Assembly: GCA_021324435.1 (NCBI GenBank)
Contig: JAJPIZ010000039.1
Coordinates: forward strand, 103,670-167,669
Length of the DNA stretch: 64,000 bases
Source: Anaerolineae bacterium
GTDB lineage: Bacteria; Chloroflexota; Anaerolineae; Anaerolineales; Villigracilaceae
Direction of reading: 5' to 3'
The notes under the pieces were generated by a model. The model was not told the DNA's origin and did no database searches. It saw only the letters and a list, made by a program, of their open reading frames with translations. Every line of letters begins with the position of its first letter. Within the stretch, counting starts at the first letter, position 1. Position numbers and translations under genes: made by a program. Of this stretch, positions 1 through 8,125 are shown piece by piece.

Positions 1-178
1 AAAGGTCCCCGTGTGAGGCGAGATGACGACTCACGCGCAGATGACACTTATGGATATACTCGCGCGAAACCGGGCGCAGATCTTCGTAGCGGGCATTCTG
101 ATAGAGGCCTTCGCCAATCTGCGACCAGCCAACCTGATCATAAAACTCACGAACTTGTTGTTTTGTGTTCTCAGTCAT
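1..178 (-). CDS. Class I SAM-dependent methyltransferase, N-terminal part (cut by window edge)
   Basis: Only the first 59 codons are visible; the gene continues beyond base 1. The peptide starts MTENTKQQVREFYDQVGW and reads on through an EGLYQNARYEDLRP segment, an N-terminus typical of class I methyltransferases found beside polysaccharide genes. The glycine-rich SAM-binding motif is outside the window, so the assignment rests on the N-terminal style and context. Its ATG overlaps the stop of the upstream gene (TGATG, 176-180), which implies translational coupling as the last visible gene of the minus-strand polysaccharide operon. The substrate is unknown. Confidence 0.6.
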   Translation of the reverse strand, partial: MTENTKQQVREFYDQVGWSQIGEGLYQNARYEDLRPVSREYIHKCHLRVSRHLASHGDL

Positions 179-1827
179 CAATCTTTCCAAGCAAAGGGTT
201 CACCGACGAGGAATCTGTATGTGTCTCCAAATTCGGCCATACCTTCAGCGCCGAGCGCTTTTTCAAGCGGCCATACATTCAGGTCATCCCAGAAATTCAT
301 CAACCGCCATGGAAACGGACGCGGGTATTCAAAAAAATAGCGGTAGCCATAGTTCCATGCCGCGGCGATTTGTTCCTGAGATAAACGATGCGCAGGCAGG
401 TCGCCCAAAACTTTTTCGAGCGCGGCAAAATATTCGTCCCACGAGTCGGGATCAATCGTGAAGCCGCGTTTGCGGTAATGTGTATCGCCGCACACGATAA
501 CTGGCAAGCCATTCATGGCCGTCTCGAGTCCGACCGTCGTCGTGTAGGCCAGGCCCAAGTCGGCAATTTCAATCAGGTCATACGTGTTGACCTTGTCGAG
601 AGCGCCGATCAAGTGAATATGCGCGGGGAGATTGGGTAATGCTTCGCGCACGACTTGAGCCATCGAGCGCGCTTTGGGAACCAGTTTTTCACCCGGATGT
701 ACACGAATCACCAACTGGACCTCAGGGCGGTTCGCAAAAAATTGAACCGTACGCGTCATCCATTCCGTCATTGACTTGGCAAAGATATTTCTACCCAGCG
801 TCAGGCTGTCGCCCAGAACGTTGGCCGCCAGCATCACCACCGGACGATGATCGAGGCCGAGCGACTTGCGCGTCTCTTCACCGCCCTGCGAAGAAACGTA
901 TTGCCATAAACGTTTGGATTTGCCCCACACCTTCGCGCCGCGTCGCGCATTTTCCAAATCGGCGAGGCGTTCGTACATCGCATCTGTGATGGGCAGACCA
1001 CAGCGGGCTTTGACGAGGTAGTCTGTGTCCATGCGCATGATGGAGGAATTTTGCGCCAGCCAAATCTGCTCTCGCTGATCATTGAACTCAAAGGTCGTCG
1101 CGGGGATGCCCAGATAACGCGCAACGCGAAAGACAATTCCCATTTCCAGAATCAATCCGTTCGGAACGAGGACAACTTCAGGCTGGTTGACTTGCATCCA
1201 TCGAAGAGCCGCGAGAGCGGCAAAGGTATTGCGTTCGAGGCGCAGGTCATAAACAGCACGGTCGGACGAATCGTTCACGTTCACTTCTTCGCGCATGAGC
1301 GTGTACTGCGCGTCCCATAGGCTAATCTCTTCAACATCCGCCCGGAGTTGGGCCGGTAAAACGGAGGCCGGTTTGAGGTCCAAAAGAGAAACGTGCGTGA
1401 CCAGTGGATTCAGCGCGGCCAGCGCGTCGCGTGTGTGGAAATTCCGCTGACGCTGAGTGAGCTTATCCATGCGCTTGTGCCACTCGGAGTAGGGCAAAGT
1501 CATCAGTGTAACTTTGTGTCCCAAGCCCGCAAGCAAAAGCGAAATATACGCAGACTGTTCGATCCAGTAATGAAGCGTGGCAAAGAAAAGAATCTTTTTC
1601 CCAGGCTGGGCAGACCTGGCAAACGCCGCGGCTTTTGCCACTGCGCCGGGCAATGATTTTTGCAGACGGCCGAGATTGAAATGGTCTTTACGGGCGCGGT
1701 TTTTCTGCCGAAGCGTCCAATCCAGTTCGGCGGCCAGCGGGAGTTCACCCAAAAAATTGCGCAGGAAAGTTTTGTTGAACATATCTATAGCCACAGGGGA
1801 CACAGAGTCTCTGTGGCAAATTATCAT
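178..1827 (-). CDS. Capsule polysaccharide synthesis-like transferase
   Basis: This 549-residue soluble protein resembles capsule/surface-polysaccharide transferases with a GT-B-like fold. The C-terminal half has the expected features: a short strand run around VIRVHPGEK, then GLAYTTTVGLETAMNG and LPVIVCGDTHYRKRGF, which match the nucleotide-sugar or lipid-acceptor end of such proteins. It probably transfers a sugar or polyol phosphate during assembly of the polymer exported by the adjacent Wzm/Wzt pair. The start at 1827 is chosen because its ATG overlaps the ABC ATPase stop (TGATG), as at the next junction. The first 15 codons then run through a hairpin-forming repeat (1790-1817), so a start at 1782 (MFNKTFL) is the main alternative. 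Substrate unknown. Confidence 0.65.
   Translation of the reverse strand: MIICHRDSVSPVAIDMFNKTFLRNFLGELPLAAELDWTLRQKNRARKDHFNLGRLQKSLPGAVAKAAAFARSAQPGKKILFFATLHYWIEQSAYISLLLAGLGHKVTLMTLPYSEWHKRMDKLTQRQRNFHTRDALAALNPLVTHVSLLDLKPASVLPAQLRADVEEISLWDAQYTLMREEVNVNDSSDRAVYDLRLERNTFAALAALRWMQVNQPEVVLVPNGLILEMGIVFRVARYLGIPATTFEFNDQREQIWLAQNSSIMRMDTDYLVKARCGLPITDAMYERLADLENARRGAKVWGKSKRLWQYVSSQGGEETRKSLGLDHRPVVMLAANVLGDSLTLGRNIFAKSMTEWMTRTVQFFANRPEVQLVIRVHPGEKLVPKARSMAQVVREALPNLPAHIHLIGALDKVNTYDLIEIADLGLAYTTTVGLETAMNGLPVIVCGDTHYRKRGFTIDPDSWDEYFAALEKVLGDLPAHRLSQEQIAAAWNYGYRYFFEYPRPFPWRLMNFWDDLNVWPLEKALGAEGMAEFGDTYRFLVGEPFAWKD
1790..1817. repeat. Hairpin repeat inside the 5' end of a coding region
   Basis: GCCACAG (1790-1796) and CTGTGGC (1811-1817) are exact inverted arms around a 14-base loop that itself holds ACAGAG/CTCTGT. 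It looks like a small dispersed palindrome inserted at a gene junction. It either extends the N-terminus of the transferase by about 15 residues or lies just ahead of its true start at 1782. Confidence 0.5.
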
Positions 1828-3119
1828 CAATCTATCTTTTCTATTTTCCAATCCAAACGCGGGCGGACGGGCCCCTGACGCGGTTCAGGCCATTGCATTC
1901 CGGGCGCGCCGGAGGCATCCACATTGAACGACAGGGCATTCTCGTCCATGAAGTAACGACGCACACCAAATGAACTGGCATTGACGCCGAGCGAATAGCG
2001 TCCTTCGTTGAAGAAATCCGCGGGAATGGTGCAACGACTGACGTAGCGCCCGGCTTTGCGCGTGCCAAATTGCTCATATTGTTTTGCGTCGTCGGTGTCG
2101 AACGCGGTGAAGATATATTCGCCTCGCATCGTGCTGAGATATAAACCAACGCGCAGGCCGGTGAGCGGAGCGTCAAGTTGATATTCCCATTCGAGGGTCG
2201 TCGGCTCAACCGAGCGGACGGTATCCACAATTTTTCCAGTCTTATCTTTGAGGCGCAGGGCAATTGGCTTGAATGGCGCGGCAGACGCGGGAACTTCATC
2301 AGGTTCCCAGACCCGTTCCCCGGTCTCGGCCTGACCGGAGGACAGATAAAAATCAACAGCCTCCTGCGAGGGCGCACGCTTGATGAGTTGTCCTTTCTTC
2401 AAAACAATCGCTTCCTGCGTGAGGCGCAAGATGGCGGACATGTTGTGACTCACAAAAAGAACAGTACGTCCCTGTTGAGCCACATCGCCCATCTTGCCAA
2501 GACACTTCTTTTGAAATTCCGCATCGCCGACCGCGAGGACCTCATCCACTACGAGAATCTCCGGCTCCAAATGCGCCGCGACCGCGAACGCCAAACGCAG
2601 ATACATGCCGGATGAATAGCGTTTGACAGGCGTATCAATAAACTGACTGACTTCAGAGAAGTCTACGATCTCATCGAATTTCTTTTCGATCTCGGCACGC
2701 TTCATGCCGAGGATGGCGCCATTGAGAAAGATGTTTTCGCGCCCGGTCAATTCGGGATGAAAGCCGGTGCCCACTTCGAGGAGCGAACCCACCCGTCCGC
2801 GCACGGTGACCGTTCCTTCGGTCGGCTCGGTGACACGAGAGAGGATTTTGAGCAACGTGCTTTTTCCTGCGCCGTTGCGCCCAACAATGCCGAGGACTTT
2901 CCCTTCCTCAACGTCAAAGGAAATATCTTTGAGCGCCCAAATGGAGGCCGTGGCGCTGCTTCCGCGCATCCCTTTGCCTGCCAGCATCTGCGTCAAGCGG
3001 ACAGGCGTCATGGCGACATCTACGAGTAACTCGCGGAACATGCCATAGCGGAATTTGGTCTGCGCCGCGCCGATGCGATAACGCTTGCCGAGACGGTTAA
3101 CACGAATAGCAGCGGTCAT
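1827..3119 (-). CDS. wzt: ABC transporter ATP-binding protein, polysaccharide export (Wzt type)
   Basis: This 430-residue ATPase powers export of undecaprenyl-linked polysaccharide across the cytoplasmic membrane with the permease encoded just upstream. Walker A is GRNGAGKST (residues 80-88). The signature region SSGMYLRLAFAVAAHLEPE is followed by Walker B ILVVDEVLAVGD and the switch histidine in FVSHN. After the nucleotide-binding domain (about 250 residues) there is a C-terminal beta-rich extension of roughly 170 residues, as in Wzt proteins that recognise the chain end. The ATG at 3119 overlaps the permease stop (TAATG), so a longer in-frame extension upstream is discarded. The glycan specificity of the C-domain cannot be read from sequence. 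Confidence 0.9.
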   Translation of the reverse strand: MTAAIRVNRLGKRYRIGAAQTKFRYGMFRELLVDVAMTPVRLTQMLAGKGMRGSSATASIWALKDISFDVEEGKVLGIVGRNGAGKSTLLKILSRVTEPTEGTVTVRGRVGSLLEVGTGFHPELTGRENIFLNGAILGMKRAEIEKKFDEIVDFSEVSQFIDTPVKRYSSGMYLRLAFAVAAHLEPEILVVDEVLAVGDAEFQKKCLGKMGDVAQQGRTVLFVSHNMSAILRLTQEAIVLKKGQLIKRAPSQEAVDFYLSSGQAETGERVWEPDEVPASAAPFKPIALRLKDKTGKIVDTVRSVEPTTLEWEYQLDAPLTGLRVGLYLSTMRGEYIFTAFDTDDAKQYEQFGTRKAGRYVSRCTIPADFFNEGRYSLGVNASSFGVRRYFMDENALSFNVDASGAPGMQWPEPRQGPVRPRLDWKIEKID

Positions 3120-3967
3120 TAGATCGTATCCGCGAAAGTCTTTTCCATCGAGCGAAAGTAGAACAATCCGCTGATCAGAAAGAGAAGAGCGACACAGATC
3201 GAAACGATCATGTTTAGATTCGGTCCGGTATCTGTTCCAAGCAACGCCCAGCGGAATCCGTTCACCACGCCGGCCATCGGGTTGATGGAATAGACGATGC
3301 TCCACTTTTCGGAGACAAGTTTGGCTGAATAGGCCACCGGCGTGATGAATAACCAGAATTGAGTCAGAAATGGGAGCACATAGTTCACATCGCGATACTG
3401 TACATTGATCGCGGAAAGCCAGAGCGCAACTCCCAGCGCAGTGATCACCGTCAGCAACAGAAACAGGGGCAGGGTCCAGATAGCCGCGGTGGGCGTCACT
3501 TTGTAGTAGATCATCAACACGATCAGAATCGCGAATGCGATGACAAAGTCCACCAATCCGCCAAGCACAGAGGCCAACGGCAAAACAAGCCGCGGAAAAT
3601 ATGTCTTGGTGACCATGTTTTGATTCGACGTCAATGAGCGGCTGGCGGTGTTGAGCGCAGTGGTGAAGAGTCCCCACGGCAAAAGTGCGGTATAAGAAAA
3701 GATCGGATACGGAATACCATCCGTGGGAAGTTTTGCCACTTTGCCAAAGATAAAGGTGAAAACCAGCATTGTCAGCACGGGTTGGATGATCGCCCAGGCC
3801 GCGCCGAGCATGGTCTGTTTATAACGCACTTTGATATCGCGCCAGATCATGAAGTAGATCAGTTCGCGATATGTCCACAAGTCGCGCAGGTTGAGCGCGG
3901 CCAAGCCGGTGGACGGCTTGATAAAAATTGTTTCAGGTTGACGAACAAGTTCGATTGACTTTGCCAT
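3119..3967 (-). CDS. wzm: ABC-2 type permease, polysaccharide export (Wzm type)
   Basis: This 282-residue integral membrane protein has about six hydrophobic helices and the conserved ABC-2 segment FMIWRDIKVRYKQTMLGAAW near residues 40-60. It forms the channel partner of the ATPase encoded downstream. The start at MAKSIELV (3967) follows directly after the stop of the upstream epimerase gene (3969-3971); the longer reading frame would overlap that gene by 29 codons and is not supported. Size and helix pattern match O-antigen/teichoic-acid exporters of the Wzm/TagG family. Confidence 0.9.
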   Translation of the reverse strand: MAKSIELVRQPETIFIKPSTGLAALNLRDLWTYRELIYFMIWRDIKVRYKQTMLGAAWAIIQPVLTMLVFTFIFGKVAKLPTDGIPYPIFSYTALLPWGLFTTALNTASRSLTSNQNMVTKTYFPRLVLPLASVLGGLVDFVIAFAILIVLMIYYKVTPTAAIWTLPLFLLLTVITALGVALWLSAINVQYRDVNYVLPFLTQFWLFITPVAYSAKLVSEKWSIVYSINPMAGVVNGFRWALLGTDTGPNLNMIVSICVALLFLISGLFYFRSMEKTFADTI

Positions 3968-3968
3968 A

Positions 3969-4940
3969 TTATTTGATCTTTGAACGATTTTCCTTGAACC
4001 ACTCAATGGTGCGACGCATCCCCTGCTCGAACGGGACTTGCGCGCTCCAGCCAAAGAGTTGTTTTGCCCGCGTCACATCCAGACCTCGACGCGGCTGGCC
4101 GTTTGGTTTGTCGGTTTGCCAGACGAGTTTTCCCTCGAAGCCCGTCAGGCGGACGATCATCTCGCTCAAATCCTTGATCGAAATCTCGTAGCCAGAACCG
4201 AGATTCACAGGAAGGTCGCCGTTATATTTTTCCGTGGCAGTGATGATCCCGTCTGCGGCATCTTCGACGTAGAGAAATTCGCGTGTCGGCGTGCCGTCGC
4301 CCCAGACCGGCAATTCCTTGTCACCGCGCTCCTTGGCCTCAATCGCCTTGCGGATCAAAGCGGGAATTACATGCGATGTCTGCAAATTGAAGTTGTCGCG
4401 CGGGCCATATAGATTCACGGGAAGCAGGAAGATTGCGTTGAAGCCATACTGTTGGCGATAGGCCTGCGCCTGCACAAGCATCATCTTCTTGGCAAGACCA
4501 TATGGCGCGTTGGTCTCTTCGGGATAACCAATCCACAAATCATCTTCCTTGAACGGAACCGGCGTGAATTTTGGGTAAGCACAGACCGTCCCAATCGCCA
4601 CGAATTTCCCCACGCCATTTTTATAGGCTTGATGCATTAATTCCACACCCATCATCAGGTTGTCATAGAAGAATTCAGCGGGATGTTCGCGGTTGGCGCC
4701 AATGCCGCCCACGTTGGCGGCGAGGTGAATGACGACCACATTCTTCGGGTCAATATCTTTCAGCGTATCCGCGTACAAATGACGAATATCATTTGGATCA
4801 ACCAGGTTGTAGTTTTCGATGCGCGGAATGAAAATATCTGTCGCGCCGCGCTCTTTGAGTTTCTCGGTAACGAACGAGCCCAGGAAACCCGCGCCGCCTG
4901 TGACGATAACACGTTTGCTTTGCCAAAAATTTTCTGCCAT
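3969..4940 (-). CDS. fcl: GDP-L-fucose synthase-like SDR epimerase/reductase
   Basis: This 323-residue extended short-chain dehydrogenase has the NAD(P)-binding motif GGAGFLGS near the N-terminus and the catalytic YGLAK (Tyr-x3-Lys) within [14 protein letters not shown]. The pattern [21 protein letters not shown] is characteristic of GDP-fucose synthase, which converts GDP-4-keto-6-deoxymannose to GDP-fucose. A matching GDP-mannose 4,6-dehydratase is not in the window, so the exact sugar is an inference. It sits in the operon between another SDR gene and the exporter, with a 1-base gap to the permease start. Confidence 0.8.
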   Translation of the reverse strand: MAENFWQSKRVIVTGGAGFLGSFVTEKLKERGATDIFIPRIENYNLVDPNDIRHLYADTLKDIDPKNVVVIHLAANVGGIGANREHPAEFFYDNLMMGVELMHQAYKNGVGKFVAIGTVCAYPKFTPVPFKEDDLWIGYPEETNAPYGLAKKMMLVQAQAYRQQYGFNAIFLLPVNLYGPRDNFNLQTSHVIPALIRKAIEAKERGDKELPVWGDGTPTREFLYVEDAADGIITATEKYNGDLPVNLGSGYEISIKDLSEMIVRLTGFEGKLVWQTDKPNGQPRRGLDVTRAKQLFGWSAQVPFEQGMRRTIEWFKENRSKIK

Positions 4941-4952
4941 GATCTCTCCAAT

Positions 4953-5981
4953 TTATTGCACAATGAACTGCGCGTTTCTGTATTTTTCATCCATCGGATT
5001 GCGGATCAATCCCGTTTTCAGCGCAAACAACAACTCGCGAATTCCATCATCCACATCCAGTGTAGTCTCGAAGCCAAGTTCGCGCTTGATCTTGGCGAAT
5101 GACACGGTGATGTCGCGCATGTCGCCGCCGAAGGTCAAGTCTTTGTACTCGACCATCGTCTCGGGCATTCGTTTCAGCACCAGATTCACGATTTGATCTT
5201 TGGTGTAATTGCCGGTGTCCGTGCCGAGATTGTAGACCTGGCCGCGAATCTTCGCTTGCGGCGCATCCAATCCAAGAAGGATGCCGTTTACCACATCACG
5301 CACATGGACAAACGAACGCGAATAGCCGCGCTGATAAATCAACAACTGGCGTTTTGTGTACGCATCCAGGACAAACTGATTGATGATCAAATCAAAACGT
5401 GTGCGCGGCGAGATGCCGTACAAAGTCGCAAAGCGGAACAACAACGGCGCAGTCGGCGCGTCCTTCCGGCCAAGCAAATACTCCTCGGCCGCGATCTTCG
5501 TCTCGGCATACAACGATTGCGGATTCAATGGCGACTCCTCGGTCACTGGCGCGCCGTTTGAAGACAAACCATAATTGCTGTATGTGGATGCAAACACGAA
5601 TCGCTCCGCCCCGAGAGCGACCGCCTGCTCGAAGACCGTTTTCGTCGCTTCGACGTTGTACCGCCACGCGACTTGTTTTCCAACAGCCTGACAAGCCGGG
5701 AAACCGACAATCGCCGCCAAATGGACAATCGCATCCGGCTTCGGCCATGCCGCCTCAACACGATCGCCGCGCAACGCGTCCTTGACGGCGCGCGGCTCGG
5801 TGACATCCGCCTTCACAAAATGAAAATTCGGATGATGTAGAAACGGGACCAGCGACTCGCCGCCGAAGAGCAAACTGTCAGCCACGGTGACGCGATAGTT
5901 TGTCCTCAGCAGTTCCGAGGTCAAGAGCGAGCCGATGTAGCCCGCGCCTCCGGTAATCAGGATGTGGCGATCCGGATTCAT
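4953..5981 (-). CDS. NAD-dependent sugar-nucleotide epimerase/dehydratase (extended SDR)
   Basis: This 342-residue protein starts MNPDRHILITGGAGYIGS, a canonical Rossmann TGxxGxxG motif. The catalytic Tyr-x3-Lys occurs in SLYAETKIAAEEYL, and an SFVHVRDVV segment is typical of UDP-glucose 4-epimerase-like enzymes. It should interconvert an NDP-sugar for the polysaccharide built by this locus; the sugar cannot be fixed. The ATG at 5981 overlaps the stop of the regulator gene by 4 bases (ATGA), favouring this start over the longer reading frame reaching 6089. Confidence 0.8.
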   Translation of the reverse strand: MNPDRHILITGGAGYIGSLLTSELLRTNYRVTVADSLLFGGESLVPFLHHPNFHFVKADVTEPRAVKDALRGDRVEAAWPKPDAIVHLAAIVGFPACQAVGKQVAWRYNVEATKTVFEQAVALGAERFVFASTYSNYGLSSNGAPVTEESPLNPQSLYAETKIAAEEYLLGRKDAPTAPLLFRFATLYGISPRTRFDLIINQFVLDAYTKRQLLIYQRGYSRSFVHVRDVVNGILLGLDAPQAKIRGQVYNLGTDTGNYTKDQIVNLVLKRMPETMVEYKDLTFGGDMRDITVSFAKIKRELGFETTLDVDDGIRELLFALKTGLIRNPMDEKYRNAQFIVQ

Positions 5982-6454
5982 GAACGGTCTCCCATGTTCA
6001 AAATCACCTTCCAGCCTTTCACTTCCAGCGCAGGCGCATTCGCATCTTGGACAACAGTAAAGCCTTGTTCGAGGCAGGAAAGTTTGCAAATATCGGCCAC
6101 GTCCCCCTCGCCGAGGATGCGGACGCGATTGAAGCCCGCGGCGCGGACCGTGTTTAGATGCTCTTTGACGCGGGAGCGCGTCTTGCGGTAGAGATCGAAC
6201 GAACGCTCGATGTAGTCTACCGTCAAGCGAGCGCGCAGGGCGATGCCTTCGGGCGTAATGATGTAACGCAGTTTCTTACGCTCAGCGCGCTGGACTTTGA
6301 CATAGCCTTTGGCAATCAGTCGTTTGAGATGCCAGTTGACCGTGCCAACTGCCACACCGAGTTGATTGGCAAGCGTGGATTGGTTGACGTTGGGGTCGCG
6401 CTCGACGTGCTCGAGCAAAGTGAGCTCGCGATCAGTTTCGCTGGAGGTTTCCAT
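5978..6454 (-). CDS. Winged-helix transcriptional regulator heading the polysaccharide operon
   Basis: A 158-residue protein. Residues 15-75 form a winged helix-turn-helix: NQSTLANQLGVAVGTVNWHL is the HTH, followed by a wing around KKLRYIITPEG. The C-terminal half (RVRILGEGDVADICKLSC onward) looks like a small nucleotide- or ligand-binding alpha/beta domain, so it may sense a sugar nucleotide; that is inference. It is the first gene of the minus-strand operon, and a perfect 17-bp palindrome lies 8 bases upstream of its start. Autoregulation and control of the divergent gene are therefore likely. Confidence 0.75.
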   Translation of the reverse strand: METSSETDRELTLLEHVERDPNVNQSTLANQLGVAVGTVNWHLKRLIAKGYVKVQRAERKKLRYIITPEGIALRARLTVDYIERSFDLYRKTRSRVKEHLNTVRAAGFNRVRILGEGDVADICKLSCLEQGFTVVQDANAPALEVKGWKVILNMGDRS

Positions 6455-6461
6455 AGTTCAA

Positions 6462-6478
6462 AATTCAGTCACTGAATT
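6462..6478. promoter_or_regulatory. Perfect 17-bp palindrome, candidate operator of the winged-helix regulator
   Basis: AATTCAGTCACTGAATT is an exact inverted repeat with a single central base. It lies in the 67-bp region between the divergent regulator gene (start 6454) and the methyltransferase-GT2 fusion (start 6522), and its right edge touches a TATAAC -10-like hexamer (6478-6483). Position and symmetry fit a dimeric winged-helix repressor. Binding is inferred, not shown. Confidence 0.6.
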
Positions 6479-6521
6479 ATAACACAGACCTATGCAAAGG
6501 CAGTTTCTCCACGTAAAATAA

Positions 6522-7967
6522 ATGACGATGAACGATGCACCCATCTTTTTAGATACTGCCGCGCAAGCCTATCAACAAACGCGCATCACGCATTGGAACA
6601 CAGTGGCTCGTAAGCGCGATACATGGAAAGGATGGGGCGGCGCATATCACCGCCGCCTTGAGGAAATTTATCGCTTCCTAGTCATACCCGGCCAGCGGAT
6701 TCTTGAAATCGGCTGTGGGCGGGGAGATTTGCTCGCCTCGCTCCGTCCATCGCGCGGGGTCGGTCTCGATTTTTCTCCAGCCATGCTGGAGCGTGCTCGC
6801 GCAAAACATCCCGGCCTCGAATTCGTCGAGGCCGATGCACACGATCTATCATCTATCGAGGGTCCGTTCGACTTCATCATTTTTTCAGATACAGTCAATG
6901 ATCTATGGGATGTGCAACGGGTGCTTGAACAACTGCATCATCTCTGCATCCCGTCAACACGCGTCATCTTTAATTTCTACAGCCGACTATGGCAAATACC
7001 CCTCATCATCGCGCAAAAACTTAACTTGGCAACACCTTTGCTTCCGCAAAACTGGCTGACGCCTAATGACGTAAATGGCATGTTGAATCTTGCTGGCTTT
7101 GAGACTATACGCAGTTGGCAGGAGATCCTTTGGCCGTTCCCGTTTGGAAATTTTATTAACAAATTCATTGTGCGGCTGTGGCCCTTTAATGCGTTTGCAT
7201 TGGCAAACTTTATCATTGCCCGCCCACAGAACATGCGTCGGCTAGAAGAACCAACTGTCTCCGTGATCATTCCTGCCCGCAATGAGGCGGGAAATATTAA
7301 AGGTATCTTTGAACGAACTCCCAAAATGGGACGCGAGATGGAGCTGATCTTTGTTGAAGGACATTCGCACGATGACACATACGCGACAATCGAACATGAG
7401 ATCGCGGCACATCCTAGGACCACAAGCCGATTATTCCGGCAACGCGGTATTGGAAAAGCTGACGCGGTACGCCTCGGTTTTTCGGAAGCCAAAGGCGATG
7501 TGGTGATGATCCTTGATGCGGATCTAACCGTCTCACCCGAAGATTTGTCACGTTTTTACAGGGCGTTACGTGATGGTAAGGGCGAATTTATCAACGGTGT
7601 ACGATTGGTGTATCCGATGGAGAAGGATGCTATGCAAGGATTAAATTTTCTAGGCAACAAGTTTTTCAGCCTAGCTTTCTCCTGGATACTCGGCCAGCCC
7701 ATTAAAGACACATTATGCGGCACAAAATCGTTATGGCGAAAAGATTATGAACTGATCGCAGCCAATCGAAGCTATTTTGGCGAGTTTGATCCGTTCGGCG
7801 ATTACGATCTTATTTTCGGCGCAGCAAAATTGAATTGCAAAATCGTCGACCTTCCCATTCGTTATCGCGAGCGAACATATGGCACAACCAATATCTCACG
7901 CTGGAAACATGGAATGTTGTTGCTCAGAATGGTAATATTTGCAGCACGAAGAATAAAGTTTATCTGA
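6522..7967 (+). CDS. Fusion of SAM methyltransferase and GT2 glycosyltransferase
   Basis: A 481-residue two-domain protein. Residues 1-225 form a class I methyltransferase (motif I ILEIGCGRGDLLASL; acidic loop VEADAHD). Residues 240-481 form a family 2 glycosyltransferase of the dolichol-phosphate-sugar synthase type, with VSVIIPARNEAGNIKGIFER, the DADLTVSPEDL divalent-metal DxD-like motif and the acceptor-side segment PIKDTLCGTKSLWRKDY. It likely makes a polyprenyl-phosphate sugar and methylates a precursor or lipid; this is inferred from the domains. No strong ribosome site is visible; ATG 6528 is an alternative start. Confidence 0.8.
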   Translation: MTMNDAPIFLDTAAQAYQQTRITHWNTVARKRDTWKGWGGAYHRRLEEIYRFLVIPGQRILEIGCGRGDLLASLRPSRGVGLDFSPAMLERARAKHPGLEFVEADAHDLSSIEGPFDFIIFSDTVNDLWDVQRVLEQLHHLCIPSTRVIFNFYSRLWQIPLIIAQKLNLATPLLPQNWLTPNDVNGMLNLAGFETIRSWQEILWPFPFGNFINKFIVRLWPFNAFALANFIIARPQNMRRLEEPTVSVIIPARNEAGNIKGIFERTPKMGREMELIFVEGHSHDDTYATIEHEIAAHPRTTSRLFRQRGIGKADAVRLGFSEAKGDVVMILDADLTVSPEDLSRFYRALRDGKGEFINGVRLVYPMEKDAMQGLNFLGNKFFSLAFSWILGQPIKDTLCGTKSLWRKDYELIAANRSYFGEFDPFGDYDLIFGAAKLNCKIVDLPIRYRERTYGTTNISRWKHGMLLLRMVIFAARRIKFI

Positions 7968-8125
7968 CTTATGGTATGATTTCGACAATTGAGTTCCCCG
8001 ATTCGGATGCGTGACAGTTCTTCTCAGACTATGTTCAGACCCTTCTCTTCCGATAACTCTTGAGAGGTCAAATTGCCGATAGAGGGATAAAGTTCCAAAC
8101 CACCATCAAAATATCAAAGTCCAAA

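Noticed and set aside
3678..4054. N-terminal extension of the Wzm permease to an upstream ATG
   Set aside because: It would overlap the GDP-fucose synthase gene by 29 codons with no membrane-protein character; the start at 3967 follows the upstream stop.
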